Shown here: piece after piece, positions 15,535-24,209 of the stretch | How the letters are laid out: each line of letters opens with the position of its first letter | How positions within the stretch are numbered: the stretch's first letter is position 1 | Assembly (NCBI GenBank): GCA_023266575.1 | Contig: JAHFPV010000012.1 | Coordinates: forward strand, 1-64,000 | DNA length: 64,000 nucleotides | Direction: 5' to 3' | Source of the DNA: Sphingobium sp. | GTDB lineage: Bacteria; Pseudomonadota; Alphaproteobacteria; Sphingomonadales; Sphingomonadaceae | The notes under the pieces: generated by a model | The model's database searches: none | Seen by the model: the letters and a program-made list of their open reading frames with translations, nothing else | What the model was told of the DNA's origin: nothing | Made by a program: the position numbers and the translations under genes

Positions 15535-15876
15535 ATGACGCGTGCCCAACTGATCCGACTTCCCGGAAATCGCCCGCTGCTGATCGGCGCGGCCCTCGGC
15601 CTCGCACTGACGCTCGCCACCCAGGTCCAGGCTGCCGGCTCCGGCATGCCGTGGGAAGAGCCGCTACAACAGGTCCTGGAATCGGTGCAGGGACCGGTCG
15701 CCAAGATCGTGGCGGTGATCATCATCATCGTCACCGGCCTGACGCTCGCGTTCGGCGAGACCGCAGGCGGATTCCGGCGGCTCATCCAGATCGTATTCGG
15801 CCTCTCGATCGCGTTCGCCGCCTCGTCCTTCTTCCTGTCCTTCTTCAGCTTCGGCGGCGGAGCGCTGATCTCGTGA
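15535..15876 (+). CDS. trbC: TrbC, VirB2-like pilin
   Basis: A 113-residue precursor of the conjugative pilus subunit. It has a long signal region ending near TQVQAAGSG, a short acidic mature N-terminus and two hydrophobic helices (KIVAVIIIIVTGLTLAF and LIQIVFGLSIAFAASSFFLSF). This is the TrbC/VirB2 topology. In IncP systems TrbC is cyclised by the TraF protease, which is not in this window. The stop overlaps the GTG start of trbD. Confidence 0.9.
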   Translation: MTRAQLIRLPGNRPLLIGAALGLALTLATQVQAAGSGMPWEEPLQQVLESVQGPVAKIVAVIIIIVTGLTLAFGETAGGFRRLIQIVFGLSIAFAASSFFLSFFSFGGGALIS

Positions 15877-16157
15877 TCGCCCAAACCGCCTTTGCCGGCC
15901 AGCATATCGAAGGCTTCGAGGTGCCGATCCACGGCTCGCTCGGCAGTCCGCTGCTGCTCGGCGGCGCGCCGCGCGGCCTTGCAATCGTCAATGGCACGCT
16001 GGCCGCCGCCGTCGGCCTCGGCCTCCAGCAATGGCTGGCCGGTGTCCTGCTTTGGGCAGTCGGGCACAGCGTCGCGGTGATGGCCGCCCGCCGCGACCCG
16101 AGTTTCGCGCCGGTCCTGCTTCGCCACATCCGCCAGAAGGGGTATTTCGCATGCTGA
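15873..16157 (+). CDS. trbD: TrbD, VirB3-like inner-membrane protein
   Basis: A 94-residue protein starting at a GTG inside the trbC stop (GTGA). It contains EGFEVPIHGSLGSPLLLGGAPRGLAIVNGTLAAA, the TrbD/VirB3 signature (shown in part), then a hydrophobic hairpin (residues about 40-75). It works with the TrbE ATPase in pilus biogenesis. The end overlaps trbE by 7 bp. Confidence 0.9.
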   Translation: MIAQTAFAGQHIEGFEVPIHGSLGSPLLLGGAPRGLAIVNGTLAAAVGLGLQQWLAGVLLWAVGHSVAVMAARRDPSFAPVLLRHIRQKGYFAC

Positions 16158-18616
16158 GCCTGCGCGAATATCGCGACCGCGCCGAGCGGCTCGCCGACCA
16201 TCTCCCCTGGGCAGCGTTGGTCGCCCCAGGTGTCGTGCTCAACAAGGACGGCAGCTTCCTTCGGGTGCTGACGTTCCGTGGTCCCGATCTCGAATCCGCC
16301 ACCGAGGCCGAACTGGTCGGCGCCTGCGCACGGGCGAACAACGCGCTCAAGCGGTTCGGCAGCGGCTGGGCGCTGTTCTTCGACGCCGAACGACGGGAGG
16401 CACTGGCCTATCCCGACAGCGCCTTTCCCGATGCGGCAAGCTGGCTGGTCGATGGCGAGCGGCAGGCTGCATTCGAGGCCGAGGGCACGCATTTCGAGAG
16501 CCGCTACCACCTGACGCTGACCTGGCTGCCGCCGGCCGATGCGACCGATCGCGCCGGGCGCTCGCTGGTCGAGCGGCCTGATGGCGACAAGGAACGCGAC
16601 TGGCGCGGCACATTGGAGAGCTTCGTCGCCGACACCGACCGGGTACTCGACCTGCTGGCCGGATTCATGCCCGAGGTGCGAGCGCTCGACGATGGCGCGA
16701 CGCTGACCTTTCTTCACGGCACGATCTCGGACCGCCGGCACGCTGTCGCCGCGCCGGAAACGCCGATGTATCTCGACGCGGTGCTCGCCGACACGCCGCT
16801 GGTCGGCGGGCTGGAGCCGCGACTCGGCGACCTGCACGTCCGCACGCTGACCATCCTCGGCTTCCCGAGCCTGAGCCGACCGGGCATCCTTGATGCGCTC
16901 AACCATCAGGATTTCGGCTACCGCTGGGTCACGCGCTTCATCGCGCTCGACAAGACGCTCGCGACCAAGACGCTGACCTCGCTCCGGCGGCAATGGTTCA
17001 ACAAGCGCAAGTCGGTCACGGCGATGTTGCGCGAGGTGCTCTACAATAGCCCTGCGCAACTGCTCGACAGCGATGCCGACAACAAGGTGGTCGATGCCGA
17101 TCTCGCCCTGCAGGCGCTCGGCGGCGACCATGTCGCATTCGGCTATCTGACCACGACAATTACGGTCACCGATCGCAGCCGCACTGCAGTCGAGGACAAG
17201 GTCCGCGCGGTCGAGCGGATCGTCAACGGCTTGGGCTGCACCTGTGTGCGCGAAGGCGTGAACGCGGTCGAGGCCTGGCTCTCGTCCTTGCCCGGTCATG
17301 TCTACGCCAATGTCCGGCAGCCGCTGGTCCATACCCTCAACCTCGCGCATTTGATGCCGCTCTCGTCGGTGTGGGCCGGGCCGGTGCGCAACACGCATCT
17401 CGACGGACCGCCGCTGCTGGTAGCGAAGACGGCCGGCTCGACGCCATTCCGGCTGTCCACCCATGTCGGCGATGTTGGCCATATGATGGTGGTCGGGCCG
17501 ACCGGTGCGGGCAAGTCGGTGCTGCTCAGCCTGATCGCGCTCCAGTTTCGCCGCTACGCCGACGCGCAAGTCTATATTTTCGACAAGGGCAATTCGGCCC
17601 GCGCCGCGGTGCTGGCGATGGGCGGCGCGCATCATGCGCTCGGCTCCGCCGAAGCTGATGGCGATGCGCTCGCCTTCCAGCCGCTGGTCGGCATCGACGA
17701 TGCGACCGAGCGTAGCTGGGCCGCGGACTGGATCGCGGCGCTGCTCGCCGCCGAAAATGTGCCGGTCACGCCGGAGGCCAAGGACGCGGTCTGGACCGCG
17801 CTCGGCAGCCTCGCCTCGGCACCGCGCGAAGAGCGGACCATGACCGGCCTCGCGCTGCTGCTCCAGTCGAATGCGCTGCGGATCGCGCTCCAGCCCTACA
17901 CGCTCGAAGGCCCGCACGGCCGGTTGCTCGACGCGGCCGAACAGCAACTCGCACTCGCCGACGTCCAGTGTTTCGAGACCGAGGCGCTGATGGGCCAAGC
18001 AGGCGCGGTCGCGCCGGTGCTAACCTATCTGTTCCACCGGCTGGAGGAGCGGTTCGACGGCCGACCGACCCTACTGATCCTCGACGAAGCCTGGATCTTC
18101 CTCGACCATCCGCTGTTCGCCGCCCGAATTCGCGAATGGCTAAAAGTGCTGCGCAAGAAGAATGTCGCGGTGCTGTTCGCGACCCAGAGCCTTGCCGACA
18201 TCGCCGGATCGGCGATCGCGCCCGCCATTATCGAGAGTTGTCCGCAGCGCATCCTGCTGCCCAACGACCGCGCGATCGAGCCGCAGGGCCACGACATCTA
18301 TGCGCGCTTCGGGCTCAACGACCGCCAGATCGAGCTGATCGCCCGGGCCACGCCCAAGCGGCATTATTACCTCCAATCCGCGCGCGGCAACCGGCTGTTC
18401 GAACTCGGCCTCGGCCCGGTCACGCTGGCGCTGTGCGGCTCGTCCGACCCGGTCGCGCAGGCGCGCATCGACGCTGTCCTCGCCGAGCACGGCCGCTCCG
18501 GCTTTGCCGCCGGCTTCCTCCGCGACGCCGGCCTCGACTGGGCGGCCGATCTCGCCGCCGACTTTCCAGCTTCAGAACCGTCCACGTCCCAAGCCCCCCA
18601 AGAAGGAGAAGAGTAA
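16151..18616 (+). CDS. trbE: TrbE, VirB4-like transfer ATPase
   Basis: An 821-residue ATPase, the largest energy component of the mating channel. The N-terminal CagE/TrbE/VirB domain (LSLREYRDRAERLADHLPW) is followed by Walker A VGPTGAGKSVLL at about residues 448-459, Walker B (TLLILDEAWIFLD) and ATQSLADIAGSAIA, the usual post-Walker B motif. Its length is normal. It starts inside the end of trbD and its stop TAA shares one base with the trbJ ATG. Confidence 0.95.
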   Translation: MLSLREYRDRAERLADHLPWAALVAPGVVLNKDGSFLRVLTFRGPDLESATEAELVGACARANNALKRFGSGWALFFDAERREALAYPDSAFPDAASWLVDGERQAAFEAEGTHFESRYHLTLTWLPPADATDRAGRSLVERPDGDKERDWRGTLESFVADTDRVLDLLAGFMPEVRALDDGATLTFLHGTISDRRHAVAAPETPMYLDAVLADTPLVGGLEPRLGDLHVRTLTILGFPSLSRPGILDALNHQDFGYRWVTRFIALDKTLATKTLTSLRRQWFNKRKSVTAMLREVLYNSPAQLLDSDADNKVVDADLALQALGGDHVAFGYLTTTITVTDRSRTAVEDKVRAVERIVNGLGCTCVREGVNAVEAWLSSLPGHVYANVRQPLVHTLNLAHLMPLSSVWAGPVRNTHLDGPPLLVAKTAGSTPFRLSTHVGDVGHMMVVGPTGAGKSVLLSLIALQFRRYADAQVYIFDKGNSARAAVLAMGGAHHALGSAEADGDALAFQPLVGIDDATERSWAADWIAALLAAENVPVTPEAKDAVWTALGSLASAPREERTMTGLALLLQSNALRIALQPYTLEGPHGRLLDAAEQQLALADVQCFETEALMGQAGAVAPVLTYLFHRLEERFDGRPTLLILDEAWIFLDHPLFAARIREWLKVLRKKNVAVLFATQSLADIAGSAIAPAIIESCPQRILLPNDRAIEPQGHDIYARFGLNDRQIELIARATPKRHYYLQSARGNRLFELGLGPVTLALCGSSDPVAQARIDAVLAEHGRSGFAAGFLRDAGLDWAADLAADFPASEPSTSQAPQEGEE

Positions 18617-19368
18617 TGCGTATCCCCACTCGAAAGCACGTCATTGCGGTGGCCCTCGGCCTCGGGACCGTTGGTTCGCTCGGCATGGGCTTGGTGATGT
18701 CGGCCACACCGGCGCACGCCCAATTCGGCGGCGTCGTGTTCGATCCCAGCAATTACGCGCAGAACATCCTGACCGCCGCGCGCACGCTGCAGACCGTCAA
18801 CCAGCAAATCCAGCAGCTCCAGAATGAAGCGCAGATGCTGGTCAACATGGGGAAGAACCTGACCCGCATCGACTTCCCGCAGCTCGATGCGCTCAAGCAG
18901 AAGCTCGCCGAGATCGACCGGCTGATGGGACGGGCCCAGGCGATCGACTTCCGCGTCGACCAGCTCGACGACAAGTTCCAGTCGCTGTTTCCGCAGGATT
19001 TCTCGTCGGCGCTGCGGACCGATGCCCGCGTCCGTGACGCACGAGCCCGTCTCGATGCGAGCATGGGCGCCTTCCGCCAGACGATGACTGTGCAGGCGCA
19101 AGTGGTCGAGAACATCCAGAGCGATACCGAGGCGCTCGCTGACATCGTCGCGCGCAGCCAGGGCGCCGAAGGATCGCTGCAAGCCCAGCAGGCCACCAAC
19201 CAGCTACTCGCGCTTACGGCCAAGCAGCAGTTCCAGCTCCAGCACATGTTGGCCGCGCAGTTCCGCAGCGAAGCTGTCGAACAGGCGCGGCGCGCCACCC
19301 AGGCTGCCGAAGCGCGCGCGGCGACCAAGAAGTTCCTCGGATCCGGATCGGCCTACACGCCCCGATAG
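18616..19368 (+). CDS. trbJ: TrbJ, VirB5-like mating-channel protein
   Basis: A 250-residue periplasmic/pilus-tip protein. It has a signal peptide (cleavage near TPAHA-QF), then VVFDPSNYAQNILTAARTL and long coiled-coil-forming helices rich in Q, A and R. This is the standard TrbJ pattern. It is followed by 140 bp without a recognisable trbK. Confidence 0.92.
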   Translation: MRIPTRKHVIAVALGLGTVGSLGMGLVMSATPAHAQFGGVVFDPSNYAQNILTAARTLQTVNQQIQQLQNEAQMLVNMGKNLTRIDFPQLDALKQKLAEIDRLMGRAQAIDFRVDQLDDKFQSLFPQDFSSALRTDARVRDARARLDASMGAFRQTMTVQAQVVENIQSDTEALADIVARSQGAEGSLQAQQATNQLLALTAKQQFQLQHMLAAQFRSEAVEQARRATQAAEARAATKKFLGSGSAYTPR

Positions 19369-19508
19369 CCCCCCCGGGGCCGACAGGCTCGATCCGGACT
19401 CGCGACCGGCGGCGTTCCCTCCCGTCCCGGTCGCCGTCGCGGGGCGCGGTCCAGCTCCCCCACCGCGTCCCGCGACACCTCTTCAATCGCCAGCAGGAAG
19501 GCAGCCAC
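19369..19508. other. Gap between trbJ and trbL where trbK is usually found
   Basis: IncP-type operons carry the small entry-exclusion lipoprotein gene trbK here. I see no short frame with a lipobox in any frame; the sequence is proline/arginine-rich in translation and probably noncoding. The segment ends with the AGGAAGG ribosome binding site of trbL. Entry exclusion may be absent or encoded elsewhere. Confidence 0.6.
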
Positions 19509-20831
19509 TTGAACGACCTCAACGTCATCGACCGCTTCCTGCAGGCGTTCATCACCTACATCGACAGCGGTTTCGGGTTGCTGGGTCCCGATGTCGGGTT
19601 CCTGACCGCGACGCTGATCGGCATCGACATCACGCTCGCTGGGCTGTTCTGGGCAATGGGCGGCGAGGACAATGTCATCGGCCGCTTTCTCAAGAAGATC
19701 CTCTACATTGGCGCGTTCGCGTTCATCCTGAACAGCTTCTCGACGCTCGCCGACATCATCTTCCGCTCGTTCGCGCAGGCGGGACTGACCGCAGGCGGTG
19801 GGACGCTTTCGGCTGACGACCTGCTCAAGCCCGGACGGCTTGCAGGCACCGGCTTCTCGGCGGCCTGGCCGCTGCTCGAACAGGCCAGCGAAATGGTCGG
19901 GTTCACGACCTTCTTCGACAATTTCCTGACGATCATGGTGCTGCTGTTCGCCTGGGCGCTGGTGATCGTCGCCTTCTTCATCCTAGCCGTGCAAATGTTC
20001 GTCTGTATCCTCGAGTTCAAGCTGACCAGCCTCGCCGGGTTTATCCTCGTGCCGTTTGCGCTGTGGAACCGGACCAGCTTTCTCGCCGAGCGCGTGCTCG
20101 GCAATGTCGTAAGCTCGGGCATCAAGGTTATGGTGCTCGCCGTCATCGTCGGCATCGGCTCCAATTTCTTCACCGAGTTCACCGAAGCGCTGCAGGGCCA
20201 GGAGCCCGACATCGGGCAAGCCATGAGCCTCGTGCTCGCCAGTCTGTCGCTATTTGGCCTCGGGATCTTCGGTCCGTCGATCGCCTCGGGTCTCGTCGCC
20301 GGCGCGCCGCAGCTGGGTGCCGGCGCGGCGCTGGGCACCGCCGTCGGCGCGGCCGGCGTGACCATGCTGGCCGGTGGCGCAGCCGCTGGTGGCGCGCGGG
20401 CGCTTGGCGGGGCGGCATTGGGCGCAGTGCGATCGGGCACGGCAATGGGGTCGGCCGCATCGACCGCCTACCAGCTCGGCCGCGAGACGGCCGCCACGCC
20501 ATCGGTCGGCGCGGGCCTCGGCGGTGTCGCGCGTGCTGCCGGCAATGCCGCCAGGTCGCGCGCCGGCAGTGCGCTCGGTCTGGGCGAGGCCACTGCCAGC
20601 GGACGCCAGGCGGCATGGAACGCGCTTAACCAGAACTCGACCCAGAACTCTCCGTCGTCGTCTCAGGGTGGACCGGGCGGCGGCGGGGAGACCGGCACGC
20701 CCGCCTGGGCGCGCGCGATGCGCGACCAGCAGACCAGCCGGCATCGGCGTCAGGTCGCAATCCATACGCTCCAGCAGGGCGACCGCGGCGGCGCGTCCGC
20801 CACCCCCGACATCAAGGAAAGGAACGACTGA
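19509..20831 (+). CDS. trbL: TrbL, VirB6-like polytopic channel protein
   Basis: A 440-residue inner-membrane protein with five or six hydrophobic segments (about residues 25-260), followed by a glycine/alanine-rich region and a disordered, charged C-terminus, as usual for TrbL. It starts at TTG (19509), eight bases after AGGAAGG; no ATG in frame fits as well. It forms part of the inner-membrane pore. Confidence 0.9.
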   Translation: MNDLNVIDRFLQAFITYIDSGFGLLGPDVGFLTATLIGIDITLAGLFWAMGGEDNVIGRFLKKILYIGAFAFILNSFSTLADIIFRSFAQAGLTAGGGTLSADDLLKPGRLAGTGFSAAWPLLEQASEMVGFTTFFDNFLTIMVLLFAWALVIVAFFILAVQMFVCILEFKLTSLAGFILVPFALWNRTSFLAERVLGNVVSSGIKVMVLAVIVGIGSNFFTEFTEALQGQEPDIGQAMSLVLASLSLFGLGIFGPSIASGLVAGAPQLGAGAALGTAVGAAGVTMLAGGAAAGGARALGGAALGAVRSGTAMGSAASTAYQLGRETAATPSVGAGLGGVARAAGNAARSRAGSALGLGEATASGRQAAWNALNQNSTQNSPSSSQGGPGGGGETGTPAWARAMRDQQTSRHRRQVAIHTLQQGDRGGASATPDIKERND

Positions 20832-20834
20832 GCC

Positions 20835-21656
20835 ATGTTCTTCAAGCGAAGTGCGCAGCGCTACGGGCGCACGCCCCCTCCCGAGACGCCGTACCAGCGT
20901 GCGGGCCAGCTCTGGGACGACCGGATCGGATCTGCTCGTGTGCAGGCGCGCAACTGGCGACTGATGGCGTTCGGTTGCCTCGCCCTAACCGCTGGCACGT
21001 CGGCGGGCCTTGCCTGGCAGTCGCTGCAGAGCCGCGTCACGCCCTATGTCGTCGAGGTCGACGGGCTGGGTGAGGCTCGGGCCGTACAGGCCGCTGATGT
21101 CGATTACCGGCCGACCGATCCGCAGGTCGCATGGCACCTGTCGCACTTCATCACCAATGTCCGCTCGGTGTCGCTCGACCCGGTGCTGATGCGCCGCGAC
21201 TGGCTTGAAGCCTACGACTTCGCCACCAGGCGCGGCGCGCAGTTCCTCGGCGAGTATGCGCGATCAGCCGCGCCATTCGCCAATGTCGGCGAGCGGACCG
21301 TGTCGGTGCAGGTCACCAGCGTCGTCCGGGCATCGGACAAGTCGTTCCAGGTGAAGTGGACCGAGACCGCCTTCGAGCGCGGCTCGCAATCCGGCACCAG
21401 CCGCTGGACTGCGATCCTGACGACCGTCACCCGCCCGCCGGCATCCGCCGATGTGCTGCGCAAGAACCCGCTCGGCATTTACGTGGACGCCGTCGACTGG
21501 AGCCGCGAACTGGACGGCGAGGCTCCCGTGCGCCCTGCGCCGACTGCGTTACCCGCGGACATACCCTCGACTGTCGCAAGCTCGATCCCCGCCGGATCGC
21601 CCCTCGATCCCGCGACCGGCACCCCGGCCATCAACGCCCAGGAGACGCAACCATGA
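20835..21656 (+). CDS. trbF: TrbF, VirB8-like protein
   Basis: A 273-residue bitopic protein. A short cytoplasmic part (TPPPETPYQRAGQLWDDRIG) leads into one membrane helix (about residues 38-58) and a periplasmic NTF2-like VirB8 domain (VTPYVVEVDGLGEARAV). The C-terminal tail is proline- and serine-rich. It nucleates assembly of the channel between TrbE and the outer core. It overlaps trbG as ATGA. Confidence 0.92.
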   Translation: MFFKRSAQRYGRTPPPETPYQRAGQLWDDRIGSARVQARNWRLMAFGCLALTAGTSAGLAWQSLQSRVTPYVVEVDGLGEARAVQAADVDYRPTDPQVAWHLSHFITNVRSVSLDPVLMRRDWLEAYDFATRRGAQFLGEYARSAAPFANVGERTVSVQVTSVVRASDKSFQVKWTETAFERGSQSGTSRWTAILTTVTRPPASADVLRKNPLGIYVDAVDWSRELDGEAPVRPAPTALPADIPSTVASSIPAGSPLDPATGTPAINAQETQP

Positions 21657-22492
21657 AATCGGCCATCCTTCCAGCGCTCGTCGGCATTCTCACCGCCGCG
21701 CCGGCACTAGCCCAGCCTGAAACAACGGCGGGATCGATCCGTCATGTCGCGACCGCCAACCGCGAAGCGACGTTCCGGCCGGCGCCGTCCGGGTTCATCG
21801 GCGGCGCGCAGGTCTATCCCTGGAGCGAGGGTACGATCTATATCGCCTACACGGCGCCCGGACTGGTGACCGACATCGTCCTCCAGTCCGGTGAATCGCT
21901 GATCGCGGTGGCGAGCGGGGATACCGCGCGTTGGGTGATCGGCGACACTACCAGCGGCTCCGGCGAGACGAAGCAAACGCATTTGCTCGTGAAGCCCTTC
22001 TCGGGCGGTCTCGTCACCAATCTTGTCGTTACGACAGACCGTCGCACCTATCATGTCCGGCTGGTCAGCACTTCGGCGACCGCGCTGTCGTCGATGCGCT
22101 GGACCTATCCGCAGGATGAGTTGCTGGCGCTCCGACGCAAGGCGGAAGGCGAGCGAGCCGCCGCGCCAGTCGCTACGGGACTGTCGGTCGAGACGCTTCA
22201 CTTCAACTACGCGATCAGCGGCGACAAGCCTGTATGGCGTCCGTTGCGCGCTTTCGACGACGGCCAGCGGACCTATGTGGAGTTCCCCGCATCGTTGGCG
22301 AGTAGCGAGGCACCGCCGCTGTTTCTCGTCGACCGCGAGGGCAAGGCTGAGCTGGTCAACTACCGGCTGAGCGGCCGCTTCTACATCGTCGACCGGATCT
22401 TCGACGCCGCGGAGCTTCGTCTCGGCCTGAAGAAGCAGCAGATTGTGCGCATCGACCGCACAGCGCCATCAGCCAAGCGGAGGGGCGCATGA
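21653..22492 (+). CDS. trbG: TrbG, VirB9-like outer-core protein
   Basis: A 279-residue periplasmic protein with a signal peptide (cleavage near PALAQP). It shows VYPWSEGTIYIAYTAPGLVTDI, TQTHLLVKP-type and LHFNYAISGD motifs characteristic of VirB9/TrbG/CagX. It builds the outer-membrane core ring with TrbI. It overlaps both neighbours by four bases. Confidence 0.92.
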   Translation: MKSAILPALVGILTAAPALAQPETTAGSIRHVATANREATFRPAPSGFIGGAQVYPWSEGTIYIAYTAPGLVTDIVLQSGESLIAVASGDTARWVIGDTTSGSGETKQTHLLVKPFSGGLVTNLVVTTDRRTYHVRLVSTSATALSSMRWTYPQDELLALRRKAEGERAAAPVATGLSVETLHFNYAISGDKPVWRPLRAFDDGQRTYVEFPASLASSEAPPLFLVDREGKAELVNYRLSGRFYIVDRIFDAAELRLGLKKQQIVRIDRTAPSAKRRGA

Positions 22493-23694
22493 CGGAGGCC
22501 GCTGCACCTGCGCCAGCCGCATCGGGCTTGCCGCCCCAGTCCCCGCAGCCAAAGCTCGATCCAGAGACCTTGGCCATCCGTTCGCGCCCGGCGCGGGCGA
22601 TCCGCTTCCGCAAGGGTGCGATCATCGGCATCGCGGCGCTTGGATCAGTCAGCCTGATGGGAATCGCCTGGATGGCGCTTAAGCCGCAGGTGTTCCGACA
22701 GGTGGCCCAGGAAAGCGAGCTTTCGCAGCCGATGTCGAAGCCGGCGTCCGACGCGCTATCCGGCTTGCCGTCCAGCTACGGCAACGCGCCGAAGCTCGGG
22801 CCGCCGCTTCCCGGCGACCTCGGTCGGCCGATCCTGCGGGCGCAGCAACAGGCGGAGGGCGTCGCCCCACCCACGCGGGTCGATACCGCCGAGGCCGAAC
22901 GCCAGCAACGCCTCGCCGACCTCAAGGCCGCGCGGGAATCGGGATTGATGACGCAGGTGCAATCCAGCCGTGCTGCTCCCGTTTCGCTAGAAGTCGATCC
23001 GGCCTCAGGCGTGTCAGGCGCACTGCCAGCGCCAGCTGCCACCGGCACGCGCAAGGAGCAATTCGCTTCGGCACGCGAAAAGGACGGTGACCTCAACTCA
23101 GGCAGCTTGGTCTCGCCGCTCTCGCCGAACAGCCTGCTCGCGGGCAGCGTCATCGCAGCCAGCCTCATCACCGGGCTGAACTCCGACCTGCCCGGCATGG
23201 TCACGGCGCAGGTGACCCAGAACGTCTTCGACACGGTGAGGGGCAACATCCTGCTGGTGCCGCAGGGTGCACGGTTGATCGGCAAATACGATTCGGTCGT
23301 GGCGTTCGGCCAGCGTCGCGCGCTGGTCGTGTGGCAGCGCCTCATCCTGCCCGATGGCGGCTCGATCCGGCTCGACAACATGCCCGCGACCGATCCGGCA
23401 GGCTATTCGGGTCTCGCCGACAAGGTCGACTTTCACACTTGGGCGCTTCTGAAGGGCGTGGCTATCGCCACGTTGCTCGGCGTCGGCTCGGAATTGTCGA
23501 TCTCGGGTGAAACCGATCTCGTTCAGGCCATCCGCGAGTCCGCCCAATCGAACACGGCACGGGCGGGCGACCAGGTCACGCAGCGTAACCTCGACATCCA
23601 GCCAACACTCACGATCCGGCCGGGCGCGCCGGTCCGAGTGCTCGTGACCCGCGATCTTGTCCTGGTGCCGTGGCGCGGCATAACGGGGAGTTGA
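22489..23694 (+). CDS. trbI: TrbI, VirB10-like core protein
   Basis: A 401-residue protein with a cytoplasmic N-terminus, one membrane helix (about residues 45-60), a proline/alanine-rich periplasmic linker and a C-terminal VirB10 beta-barrel domain. The latter shows AGSVIAASLITGLNSDLPGM, LLVPQGARLIGKYDS and LPDGGSIRLDNMPATD. It spans both membranes and senses ATP use by TrbB and TrbE. It is three bases from the DUF2274 gene. Confidence 0.94.
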   Translation: MTEAAAPAPAASGLPPQSPQPKLDPETLAIRSRPARAIRFRKGAIIGIAALGSVSLMGIAWMALKPQVFRQVAQESELSQPMSKPASDALSGLPSSYGNAPKLGPPLPGDLGRPILRAQQQAEGVAPPTRVDTAEAERQQRLADLKAARESGLMTQVQSSRAAPVSLEVDPASGVSGALPAPAATGTRKEQFASAREKDGDLNSGSLVSPLSPNSLLAGSVIAASLITGLNSDLPGMVTAQVTQNVFDTVRGNILLVPQGARLIGKYDSVVAFGQRRALVVWQRLILPDGGSIRLDNMPATDPAGYSGLADKVDFHTWALLKGVAIATLLGVGSELSISGETDLVQAIRESAQSNTARAGDQVTQRNLDIQPTLTIRPGAPVRVLVTRDLVLVPWRGITGS

Positions 23695-23697
23695 CCA

Positions 23698-23928
23698 ATG
23701 GTTGATCTGAAACTCGCCAAGTTGCCGGATCGCACGCCGGTCAAGCTCGCCATCACCATCACGCCCGACTTGCAGAGCGCCCTCAACGATTACGCCGCGG
23801 TCTATGCGCAGGCCTATGGCCGCGAGGAGCCGGTCGCCGAACTGATCCCCGCGATGCTGGCGTCGTTCCTCGACAGCGACCGCAACTTCGCCAGGGCGCG
23901 CGACGACGCGCGCAGGGGGCGGACATGA
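23698..23928 (+). CDS. DUF2274 protein following trbI
   Basis: A 76-residue protein, VDLKLAKLPDRTPVKLAITI followed by a helical segment ending in PAMLASFLDSDR. This is the DUF2274 family, regularly found directly after trbI on ICEs. The N-terminal strand plus helices resembles a ribbon-helix-helix fold, but the function is not known. Its last four bases overlap the excisionase start (ATGA), so the two are co-translated. Confidence 0.85.
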   Translation: MVDLKLAKLPDRTPVKLAITITPDLQSALNDYAAVYAQAYGREEPVAELIPAMLASFLDSDRNFARARDDARRGRT

Positions 23929-24131
23929 TCGAGCGGGCCTGGGAGCAGAAGATCGAGCCGCTTACGGTGCGTATCTCGACGGCCGTCCGCATCACCGGTC
24001 TCAGCCGGTCGAGGATCTACGAGCTGATCCAATCCGGCGACATCGACACGGTGAAGGTCGGCCGCTGCACACTGGTTCAGTTCGAGAGCCTGAAGGCATT
24101 GACCCGCAGTCGAGCGGCGTCAGACGGCTGA
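23925..24131 (+). CDS. rdfS: HTH_17 excisionase / recombination directionality factor, RdfS-like
   Basis: A 68-residue winged helix-turn-helix protein. VRISTAVRITGLSRSRIYELIQSGDIDTVKVG (in part) is the MerR-like HTH_17 motif of AlpA/Xis proteins that turns a tyrosine integrase from integration to excision. It is the last gene of the conjugation operon and lies 0.8 kb from the integrase end. In R7A the excisionase RdfS is activated by FseA, so this is the expected output of the traR/fseA block 18 kb away. Coupling to DUF2274 means excision and conjugation genes may be expressed together. Confidence 0.8.
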   Translation: MIERAWEQKIEPLTVRISTAVRITGLSRSRIYELIQSGDIDTVKVGRCTLVQFESLKALTRSRAASDG

Positions 24132-24209
24132 GGTTGGCTACCGGCCATTCGCTTGAACCCGACAGCTTATTGCAACCTCCGCGGAAGTCGCCCCGAACTG
24201 GATGGCCGC

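Noticed and set aside
15845..17998. 717-residue minus-strand frame opposite trbD-trbE
   Set aside because: trbD and trbE on the plus strand carry clear motifs and overlap their neighbours; the antisense frame is arginine- and histidine-rich without domain similarity.
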